The notes under the pieces were generated by a model. The model was given only the letters and a program-made list of their open reading frames with translations. It was not told the origin of the DNA and did not search any database. Positions 36,124-46,138 of a stretch of DNA of 46,138 bases are shown here, one piece after another. Every line of letters starts with the position of its first letter. The first letter of the stretch is position 1. Position numbers and translations under genes: made by a program. The stretch lies in contig JAQXNO010000005.1 in NCBI GenBank assembly GCA_029098045.1, positions 1 through 46,138 on the forward strand. Reading direction: 5' to 3'. This DNA comes from Bacillota bacterium (GTDB lineage: Bacteria > Bacillota > Clostridia > Oscillospirales > Oscillospiraceae).

Positions 36124-38381
36124 TCAGCCTTTCCCTGCAGCCGCAGCTTCAGTCCCGAGTACCGGCGGTTCTTTTTTGCGTTTTCCGTCATGACCTCCAC
36201 CACCTCTTCCCTGCCCACGATGATCAGAAGCTCCCGGGCCCGGGTAATGGCGGTGTAGAGAATGCTGCGGCTGAGCAGATACGGAGAGCCGGAAAAGGCT
36301 GCCAGAATCACGGCGCGGTATTCGCTGCCCTGGCTCTTATGTACCGTCATGGCATAGGCAGGCTCCAGTTCGTTCAGCTGGGTGAAATCGTAATCTGCCA
36401 CCCGATCGTCAAACACCACAGTCATGGTCTCCTGCTGCGGGTCAATACGTGAAATGATGCCGATATCCCCGTTGAAAATGCCTGTCCCCACGGCGCTGCC
36501 GTCACACTTTTTCCACATAACATCATAATTATTGCGAATCTGCATGACCCGGTCGCCTTCCCGGAAGGTAAACTCCCCGGACTGGCGCTCCTTCTTATCG
36601 GGCATCTTGGGATTCAGTGCATCCTGCAGCAGCCCGTTCAGGCTCCATGTGCCCACACCGCCCTTACGGGTGGGGGTCAAAACCTGAATTTGATCCGCCG
36701 GAATGCCCATGTTCTTCGGCAGTCTTGTGGTGCAAAGATCCCGGATGGTCTGGCGCACCGCATCCTCCGACTGGCGGCGCATAAAGAAAAAGTCACTGGT
36801 CACATTTTTCAGATCCGGCATTTGACCCTGATTGACCCGGTGCGCATTCATGACGATGAGACTTTCCTGTGCCTGTCTGAAAATCTCCGTCAGCCGGACA
36901 CAGGGCAGCTGTGCGCTGCGCAGGCAGTCGCTGAAGGGAAAGCCGGGACCCACCGGGGGCAGCTGGTCGGGATCACCCACCAGAATCAGCCGTTTACGTT
37001 GGGGGATCGCCTGCAACAGACTGTGCAGCAGCTGCACATCCACCATGGACATCTCATCAATAATAATGGCATCGGCCTTCAGGGGATTGCTCTCATCCCG
37101 GGCGAATACCATCAGCCCCGTATTGGGGTCGATTCCCGCTTCCAGAAGGCGGTGGATGGTAGATGCTTCCTCCCCGGTGACCTCCGTCAGCCGCTTGGCA
37201 GCGCGGCCGGTGGGCGCTGCCAGCAGGTAGCTCAGCTGCATCTGTCCCAGCACGGAAATGATGCCGTTGAGGATCGTTGTCTTGCCGGTACCGGGGCCGC
37301 CGGTGATCAGCAGCACACCGGAAACAGCCGCCGCCCGGATGGCTTCACGCTGCTGCTCGGAATAGCGGATACCGCTTTCCTGCTCTGTGGCGCGCAGCAT
37401 TTTTTCCAGATTCCCGGGGGCGGGAAACCGGGTGGATGCCAGCTCCAGCAGCCGCCGGGTACAGTTGGTCTCCGCCTCATAAAGCTCCGGCAGGTAACAG
37501 ACCGTAACGCCCGCAAGAAACGAGCGCACCAATCGCTCTGCTTCCAGCAGCCGAAGGACACCACCAGATACCGATTCTGTATCAATATTCAGAAGCTGTG
37601 CCGTGGCGGCAATCAGCTTTTCCTCCGGCAGGAACGAATGGCCGGAGGTCAGATTGTAGCGCAGCTCAAAAAGAATACCGGCTTCCACGCGCCTTGGATC
37701 GTCTCCTGCCACACCCAGCTCAATGGCGAACCGATCCACAGCCCCAAAGGGTGCATCCAGTCCTTCATCCATCAGCAGGTACGGATCGTCATACAATAGC
37801 TCCACCGTGGTTTCGCCATACAATTTATAAGTACGCACGGCCAGCTCCGCAGGCAGATGGTGCAGCGCAAAAAACTCCATGAGCGAGCGCATTCCCACCC
37901 GCTGCTGAAATTCTTCGCCGATGAGCTTCGCCTTTTCCCGGGAAATGCCGGAAACCTCTGCAAGGCGCAGGGGTTCCCGCTCCAGAATCGTCAGGGTTTC
38001 ATCGCCGAAGCGCTCCACAATCCGTGCCGCCATTCTGGGGCCGATGCCCTTAATAATGCGGCTGGACAAATAGCTCAGGATCTCCATGCTGGTCTGGGGC
38101 ATCATGCGCTCCAGGAATTCCGCTTCGAACTGGCGCCCGTAGCTGGAATGGTTGCTCCATTTCCCGGTGACCATCAGCCGCTCGCCCACCGCTGGCAGCG
38201 GAATGGTTCCCACCACGGTCACATGCTGATTGCCGCCCACGCCAAGACGCAGCACCGCATAGCCATTGTCATAATTCTGATAAACAACCGCGCTGATCAC
38301 GCCCTGTATAATTTCCAATTCCTGCTGCATCAACAAAATCGCTCCAGTCTCAAAGAATAAGGAATCGTCTTTGATGTTCAT
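36120..38381 (-). CDS. recD2: ATP-dependent RecD-like DNA helicase (RecD2); start codon uncertain (38381 or about 38330)
   Basis: VLLITGGPGTGKTTILNGII, AAPTGRAAKRLTEVTGEEASTIHRLLE, IIDEMSMVDVQLL, GDPDQLPPVGPG, AMTVHKSQGSEYRAVIL. Confidence 0.95.
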   Translation of the reverse strand: MNIKDDSLFFETGAILLMQQELEIIQGVISAVVYQNYDNGYAVLRLGVGGNQHVTVVGTIPLPAVGERLMVTGKWSNHSSYGRQFEAEFLERMMPQTSMEILSYLSSRIIKGIGPRMAARIVERFGDETLTILEREPLRLAEVSGISREKAKLIGEEFQQRVGMRSLMEFFALHHLPAELAVRTYKLYGETTVELLYDDPYLLMDEGLDAPFGAVDRFAIELGVAGDDPRRVEAGILFELRYNLTSGHSFLPEEKLIAATAQLLNIDTESVSGGVLRLLEAERLVRSFLAGVTVCYLPELYEAETNCTRRLLELASTRFPAPGNLEKMLRATEQESGIRYSEQQREAIRAAAVSGVLLITGGPGTGKTTILNGIISVLGQMQLSYLLAAPTGRAAKRLTEVTGEEASTIHRLLEAGIDPNTGLMVFARDESNPLKADAIIIDEMSMVDVQLLHSLLQAIPQRKRLILVGDPDQLPPVGPGFPFSDCLRSAQLPCVRLTEIFRQAQESLIVMNAHRVNQGQMPDLKNVTSDFFFMRRQSEDAVRQTIRDLCTTRLPKNMGIPADQIQVLTPTRKGGVGTWSLNGLLQDALNPKMPDKKERQSGEFTFREGDRVMQIRNNYDVMWKKCDGSAVGTGIFNGDIGIISRIDPQQETMTVVFDDRVADYDFTQLNELEPAYAMTVHKSQGSEYRAVILAAFSGSPYLLSRSILYTAITRARELLIIVGREEVVEVMTENAKKNRRYSGLKLRLQGKAE

Positions 38382-38514
38382 TTTACAATAAAACAGGGAA
38401 AATGAAAAGACCCTGTTGATTTCTTTTTTGGCTGTGGTGAGATTCGCTAAAAATTCTTCATGATCTTGTGCACTCTATCTAAAAAAAATTTAATTGTTTG
38501 TTCAGAAATGAAGC

Positions 38515-38543
38515 TTGCATCTGTCCGCTGCGTCGGGTATAAT
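38515..38543 (+). promoter_or_regulatory. atp operon promoter TTGCAT-N17-TATAAT
   Basis: -35 38515-38520, -10 38538-38543. Confidence 0.7.
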
Positions 38544-38584
38544 AGCATGAGAATATTGTGGGAAGTATGTGAATTGAGGGACTT

Positions 38585-38845
38585 ATGAAAAATCTCAATC
38601 TGCTTGTTTGGCTGACCCAATTGGGGATTTCCGTTGCAGGGCCGCTTGCCGGGTTTATCCTGCTTGCCGTCTGGCTGCGCCAACGGTTTGCGCTTGGCAT
38701 GTGGGTGATTCTTTTGGGCATCGTTCTTGGAATCGCCGGCGCTGTTGACGGTTTCCGGGTATCCATGAAGGCAATGGATCGTATGTCAAAGGACAAGCCC
38801 GATGGCAATGACCCGCCCCCCGTTTCCTTTAATGACCATGCGTAA
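38585..38845 (+). CDS. AtpZ/AtpI-family small membrane protein
   Basis: 86 aa, two predicted TM helices, first gene of the atp operon. Confidence 0.7.
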   Translation: MKNLNLLVWLTQLGISVAGPLAGFILLAVWLRQRFALGMWVILLGIVLGIAGAVDGFRVSMKAMDRMSKDKPDGNDPPPVSFNDHA

Positions 38846-38860
38846 CAAATGGAGGTATCC

Positions 38861-39265
38861 ATGAGCAAACCCAAGTACATTCTCTTTCAGGTACTGCCTG
38901 TCCTGATCGGGCAGCTTCTTCTGTCGGCTCTTATGGTTGGCGTTTTCGCCGCCCTGGGCTATTTTGACACAGGCGTGGTGTATGGCGCCGCTGCGGGTGC
39001 GCTGATTGCCACCTTGAATCATCTGGTTCTCGTTTTTGGTGTCGTGGCCGCGTCTGACAAAGCCGAAAAGCAGAACGTCAAAGGCGGTCAGGCGCTGGTT
39101 CAGATTTCCTACATTGGGCGGCTGATTGTCCTGTTTCTGATTCTGGTTCTGTGTGCCAAAAGCGGTGTTTTCAATCTGCTGGCGCTGGTGCTGCCCCTTG
39201 CATTTACCCGTCCGATCCTCACAGTCGCAGAATTTTTCAAAAAGAAAGGTGGGAGTGAAGCATGA
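38861..39265 (+). CDS. ATP synthase subunit I-like membrane protein
   Basis: MSKPKYILFQVLPVLIGQLLLSALMVGVFAALGYFDTG...; four TM helices; position upstream of atpB. Confidence 0.75.
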   Translation: MSKPKYILFQVLPVLIGQLLLSALMVGVFAALGYFDTGVVYGAAAGALIATLNHLVLVFGVVAASDKAEKQNVKGGQALVQISYIGRLIVLFLILVLCAKSGVFNLLALVLPLAFTRPILTVAEFFKKKGGSEA

Positions 39266-40161
39266 ATATGAGTGTTGATGGTGCATTTATCTATTTCACC
39301 ATCCCCATTTTCGGTGGTATCAACATCACCCAGACCACGGTTTCACACCTGATCGTGACCATTTTCCTGTGTACGCTCAGCGTCATGCTTGGAAAGAATC
39401 TGAAAAAGCGTCCCGATGGGCTTCAGGTCATGGTTGAAAAGGGTGTCATGATGCTTCAGAACATGGTCATCGAATCCATGGGTGCGCACAATGTCCACTG
39501 GACGCCGTTCATCGGCACCATTTTTCTCAGCTCGCTGTGCGGCTCCTTTATTGGTCTGACCGGTTTTCTGCGCTCTTCCACCGCGGACCTCAGCTGTACG
39601 CTGGTCTGGGCGCTGATGGTTTCCGTGATTATCTGGTACAATAATATTAAGCACAACGGCTTCGTGGGCTGGCTCAAGGGCTTCACCCAGCCCATCGTGG
39701 TCATGACTCCCATGAACATCATCAGTGAAATCGCCCAGCCCGTGTCCATGGCATTCCGTCATTTCGGCAATCTGGCCGGCGGTGGCGTCATTACCTCCCT
39801 CATCTATACCTCTTTGAGTCTTGCTTCCGTTGCTGTGCTCAATCTGGTCACCGCCAGCGGTTGGATTCCCAGTGTGATTCTGCTTGCTGTGGGTGTTGGT
39901 CTGATTTTCCTGTGGAAGAGGAACCGCAAGACCGTCGCGCTGGTATTTGGCATTCTCTCCGCCGTGGTCGGCGTTTCAGGTCTGCTCCATGTCACCGGAA
40001 TCCTCCCTGAATTCCCCTTCCTGACCTACGGCATTCCCGCAGTTCTTTCCTGCTACTTTGACCTGTTCTCCGGCTTTGTCCAGGCCTATGTGTTCACGCT
40101 GCTGACCATGGTCTATATCGCCGGTTCCCTGCCCGAGCCAACGGACGCCCAGGCAGCCTGA
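39262..40161 (+). CDS. atpB: F1Fo ATP synthase subunit a
   Basis: 299 aa; PMNIISEIAQPVSMAFRHFGNLAGG with essential Arg; operon position. Confidence 0.95.
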   Translation: MNMSVDGAFIYFTIPIFGGINITQTTVSHLIVTIFLCTLSVMLGKNLKKRPDGLQVMVEKGVMMLQNMVIESMGAHNVHWTPFIGTIFLSSLCGSFIGLTGFLRSSTADLSCTLVWALMVSVIIWYNNIKHNGFVGWLKGFTQPIVVMTPMNIISEIAQPVSMAFRHFGNLAGGGVITSLIYTSLSLASVAVLNLVTASGWIPSVILLAVGVGLIFLWKRNRKTVALVFGILSAVVGVSGLLHVTGILPEFPFLTYGIPAVLSCYFDLFSGFVQAYVFTLLTMVYIAGSLPEPTDAQAA

Positions 40162-40210
40162 AATCATCAACCATAAAATTTATATAAACAACTTTTAGGA
40201 GGACTTTTTT

Positions 40211-40456
40211 ATGGATTTAGCATCTGCAATCGCAATCGCCGGCAAGGCAATCGGTGCCGGTCTGTGTATGGGTATCGGCGCAATCGGCCCCGGTGTCGGT
40301 GAAGGTAACGCCGTCGCGCACGCTCTGGACGGCATGGCTCGTCAGCCCGAAGCCGCAGGTACTCTGCGTTCCACCATGATCATGGGCTGTGCAATCGCAG
40401 AGACCACCGGTATTTACTCTCTGATCATCGCTTTCCTGATCCTGTTCCTGCTGTAA
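40211..40456 (+). CDS. atpE: F1Fo ATP synthase subunit c, two-carboxylate type
   Basis: 81 aa; GPGVGEGNAVAHALDGMARQPEA...CAIAETTGIYSLIIAFLILFLL. Confidence 0.97.
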   Translation: MDLASAIAIAGKAIGAGLCMGIGAIGPGVGEGNAVAHALDGMARQPEAAGTLRSTMIMGCAIAETTGIYSLIIAFLILFLL

Positions 40457-40490
40457 GCTCTTTTTACCCCAACAGAAAGGAGCAACGCAA

Positions 40491-40991
40491 GTGTTTGAAT
40501 CATTTTTGGGAGTCAATCCCTGGACTGCGCTGTTCATTCTCCTGAACACACTCACCATCTATTTCGTGGCGAAGAAATTTCTGTTTGGCCCTGTGATGAA
40601 GATCATCTCTGACCGGCAGGCGGAAATTGACGGCATGTATGCCGCTGCAAACGATGCGCAGCAGCAGGCCGAAGCCATGCAGACGGAGTATCAGCAGAAG
40701 CTCTCCTCCGCCCAGCAGACCAGCGAACGCCTTGTCAAAGAGGCCATGGAGCGTGGTCAGGCCCGGGAAGAGGAGATCATCCGCAAGGCAAATGCCGATG
40801 CCGCCGCCATCATGGACAAGGCCAATGCCGACATCGCCATGGAGAAGAAAAAGGCGCTCAACGATGCCAAGGACGAGATTTCCGGTCTTGCCATGGCCAT
40901 CGCCGGTAAGGTCGTTGGACGCCAGTTGAATGATGCCGACCAGAGCGCTCTGATCGACAGCTTTATCGACGAATTGGGTGATCATGTATGA
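40491..40991 (+). CDS. atpF: F1Fo ATP synthase subunit b (GTG start)
   Basis: 166 aa; N-terminal TM then long charged coiled coil; operon position. Confidence 0.93.
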   Translation: MFESFLGVNPWTALFILLNTLTIYFVAKKFLFGPVMKIISDRQAEIDGMYAAANDAQQQAEAMQTEYQQKLSSAQQTSERLVKEAMERGQAREEEIIRKANADAAAIMDKANADIAMEKKKALNDAKDEISGLAMAIAGKVVGRQLNDADQSALIDSFIDELGDHV

Positions 40992-41527
40992 CCCAGGTCG
41001 GAAGTGTTTATGGAGAGGCGCTGTACACTCTGGCACAGGAAGAGGACTTAAGCCGCACCATTCTGGAAGAACTGTCCGTTCTCGATCAGTCCTTCCGGGC
41101 CGAGCCGGATTTTATCCGGCTGCTGCGTTCTCCCAACCTCAGTGCGCAGGAGCGCTGCAACATCCTGGACGACTGTTTCCGGGGAAAAGTGCATGAATAT
41201 GTGCTGAATTTTCTGAAAATTTTGACTGAGAAGGGTTATATCCGCTACTTTTCCGATTGCTGCAAGGCATACGAGAGCAGCTTTAACCATGATAACGGCA
41301 TTCTGCCCGTCACCGCCATCACCGCCGTCTCTCTGAGCCCGGTGCAGGCGCAGAAGCTGACCGAAAAGCTTTGCAGGATCACTGGCAAACAGGTGAAGCT
41401 TCTCAATCGGGTGGATCCGGCAGTCCTGGGCGGTGTCCGTCTGGACTATGACGGCAAGCAGCTGGATGATACCGTATCCCACCGTCTGGATGCGGTGGGC
41501 GGCTTGCTTAAAAACACCGTACTCTGA
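40988..41527 (+). CDS. atpH: F1Fo ATP synthase subunit delta
   Basis: 179 aa; YGEALYTLAQEE..., VLGGVRLDYDGKQLDDTVSHRLD; operon position. Confidence 0.93.
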   Translation: MTQVGSVYGEALYTLAQEEDLSRTILEELSVLDQSFRAEPDFIRLLRSPNLSAQERCNILDDCFRGKVHEYVLNFLKILTEKGYIRYFSDCCKAYESSFNHDNGILPVTAITAVSLSPVQAQKLTEKLCRITGKQVKLLNRVDPAVLGGVRLDYDGKQLDDTVSHRLDAVGGLLKNTVL

Positions 41528-41545
41528 TAAGAAAGCAGGGACACT

Positions 41546-43063
41546 ATGGAATTAAGACCCGAAGAAATAACTAAAATCATTCGTAGCCAGATCAAGAACT
41601 ACGAAAATCGTGTGGAAGCCAGTGAAACCGGCGTCGTCATTCTGGTTGGTGACGGCATCGCCAAGGCTTCCGGTCTGGACAAGTGCATGGCCGGTGAGCT
41701 GGTGGAGTTCCCCAACGGTTCCTACGGCATGGCACAGAATCTGGAGGAAGAAACCGTCTCCATTGTTATCCTCGGTACCGATCAGGGCATCAAGGAAGGC
41801 GATACGGTCAAGCGTACCGGCCGCGTCGTGTCCGTGCCCGTAGGCGCAAATCTGATTGGCCGTGTCGTCAACGCACTGGGCGAGCCCATCGACGGCAAGG
41901 GTGCCATTGAAGCGGAAGCCTTCCGCCCCATTGAAATGCCCGCCCCCGGCATTATTGAGCGTCAGCACGTGGATACCCCTCTGCAGACCGGTATCAAGGC
42001 CATCGACTCCATGATCCCCATCGGACGCGGCCAGCGTGAGCTGATCATCGGTGACCGTCAGAGCGGCAAGACCACCATTGCCACGGATACCATCGTCAAC
42101 CAGAAGGGCAAGAATGTCATCTGCATTTACGTTGCCATCGGTCAGAAGCGCTCTACCGTCGCCCAGGTGGTTGAGAATCTGACGGTAAACGGTGCCATGG
42201 ATTATACCATCGTGGTTTCCGCCACCGCATCCGAGCTGGCTCCCATGCAGTACATCGCTCCCTACACCGGCTGTACCATGGGCGAACACTTCATGCATCA
42301 GGGCAAGGATGTGCTGGTCATCTATGATGATCTGAGCAAGCACGCGGTTGCATACCGTGCGATTTCTCTGCTGATTCGCCGTCCCCCCGGACGCGAAGCC
42401 TACCCCGGCGACGTTTTCTATCTGCACTCCCGTCTTCTGGAGCGTGCAGCCCGTATGTCCGATTCCAAGGGCGGCGGCAGTCTCACTGCCCTTCCCATCA
42501 TCGAGACCCAGGCAGGCGACGTTTCTGCCTATATCCCCACCAACGTCATCTCCATCACCGACGGACAGATCTTCCTGGAGACCGAGCTGTTCAACGCAGG
42601 TGTTATGCCCGCAGTGAACCCCGGTATCTCCGTTTCCCGTGTTGGCGGCGATGCCCAGATTAAGGCCATGAAGAAGGTTGCCGGTTCCCTGAAGCTTCTG
42701 TACTCTCAGTACCGGGAGCTGCAGAGCTTTGCCCAGTTCGGCTCCGATCTGGATGCCGATACCAAGGCTAGACTGGCGCTGGGCGAGCGCATTGTGGCCG
42801 TTTTGAAGCAGAAGAACAATGCTCCCGTGGAGGTTGCCCATCAGGTGTGCATCATCTATGCCGTCACCAAGGGCTATCTGAACGATATTGATGTAGACAA
42901 GATCCCCGAATTCGAGGCAAGGCTCCGGGAATTCATGGAAAACTCCCAATACAGCCGCGTACTGAGCGCCATCCGTGAAAGCGGCAAGCTGGAAGCGGAC
43001 ACGGAAGAAGCGCTGAAGGCAGCCCTCGGGGAGTTGCTGGTCGAATTCAAGAACTATAAATAA
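41546..43063 (+). CDS. atpA: F1 ATP synthase subunit alpha
   Basis: 505 aa; [43 protein letters not shown]. Confidence 0.98.
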   Translation: MELRPEEITKIIRSQIKNYENRVEASETGVVILVGDGIAKASGLDKCMAGELVEFPNGSYGMAQNLEEETVSIVILGTDQGIKEGDTVKRTGRVVSVPVGANLIGRVVNALGEPIDGKGAIEAEAFRPIEMPAPGIIERQHVDTPLQTGIKAIDSMIPIGRGQRELIIGDRQSGKTTIATDTIVNQKGKNVICIYVAIGQKRSTVAQVVENLTVNGAMDYTIVVSATASELAPMQYIAPYTGCTMGEHFMHQGKDVLVIYDDLSKHAVAYRAISLLIRRPPGREAYPGDVFYLHSRLLERAARMSDSKGGGSLTALPIIETQAGDVSAYIPTNVISITDGQIFLETELFNAGVMPAVNPGISVSRVGGDAQIKAMKKVAGSLKLLYSQYRELQSFAQFGSDLDADTKARLALGERIVAVLKQKNNAPVEVAHQVCIIYAVTKGYLNDIDVDKIPEFEARLREFMENSQYSRVLSAIRESGKLEADTEEALKAALGELLVEFKNYK

Positions 43064-43078
43064 GGAAGGAGTCCCCAC

Positions 43079-45757
<2,679 letters not shown>

Positions 45758-45759
45758 GC

Positions 45760-45793
45760 AAAAGCATCCGATTCAAACGAGTCGGATGCTTTT
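45760..45793 (+). terminator. atp operon terminator
   Basis: AAAAGCATCCGA-10-TCGGATGCTTTT plus T tract. Confidence 0.85.
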
Positions 45794-46003
45794 TCATTTT
45801 GTTACGGAAACATTGAAAATTTGTGGCTGCTGCCATCAAGCGGCGCATACAGGCGGCAAATGCTTTTCAGCGCTTTCTCATTGGCAAGCGTAAATTTTTC
45901 TTTCAATTTTTCTAAATCATAGTGAAATCATAGCGCCATAGGATAGAATGGGCACAGATAGAATAAGCGGGGAGCAGATACCCCGAAAAAAGGAGGCAAG
46001 CAG

Positions 46004-46138
46004 ATGCGCGGAAGCCGTATGTCACCCATTGGCGCCAACATATTTGGCATCTACATAGACGAAAGTGCCGATGGAAATGTCCGGGGTCGGATTTCGGGCT
46101 GCGGCGGGGCGCAGGAGCGATCCTTCACCAGTCTGACG
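46004..46138 (+). CDS. hypothetical protein, 5' fragment (runs off the window)
   Basis: aaggaggcaagcagATG then 45 open codons MRGSRMSPIGANIFGIYIDESADGNVRGRISGCGGAQERSFTSLT. Confidence 0.55.
   Translation, partial: MRGSRMSPIGANIFGIYIDESADGNVRGRISGCGGAQERSFTSLT

Overview
The window reads as a dense, mostly core-genome segment of a moderately GC-rich Firmicute; protein content suggests Clostridia, probably Oscillospiraceae-like (inference). I recognise about 45 complete protein genes plus one truncated gene at the right edge. I see no rRNA, tRNA, CRISPR array, transposase or prophage. Main blocks: pgi; a DprA-like + DEAD-helicase pair; tmk/PfpI/mltG/U32; a UPF0210/ACT/Dabb cluster; hflX-yigZ-dgt-dnaG-sigma-sigma'-cmk-ispH::rpsA on the minus strand; rpmE; an M29 peptidase; birA; pepT; ackA and tmcAL (divergent); nrdD; galM; recD2-comF-mreB; and a complete F1Fo ATP synthase operon. 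Items most worth a second look: (1) the mreB/mbl gene has an in-frame TAG at codon 21, at a normally Tyr-like position, while none of the 45 complete genes uses TAG as its terminator; (2) a tandem pair of sigma-70 genes behind dnaG, in which the intact DNA-binding copy lacks region 1.1 and the second copy has a region-1.1-like N-terminus but degenerate regions 2.4 and 4.2; (3) a recurrent TTGCAT-N17-TATAAT promoter; (4) a two-carboxylate c-subunit that predicts a Na+-coupled ATP synthase; (5) an internal Shine-Dalgarno/ATG at the IspH::S1 fusion junction; (6) paired NrdR-like boxes over the nrdD promoter; (7) a cluster of five hairpins between convergent genes. All calls come from reading the sequence; no database search was run.
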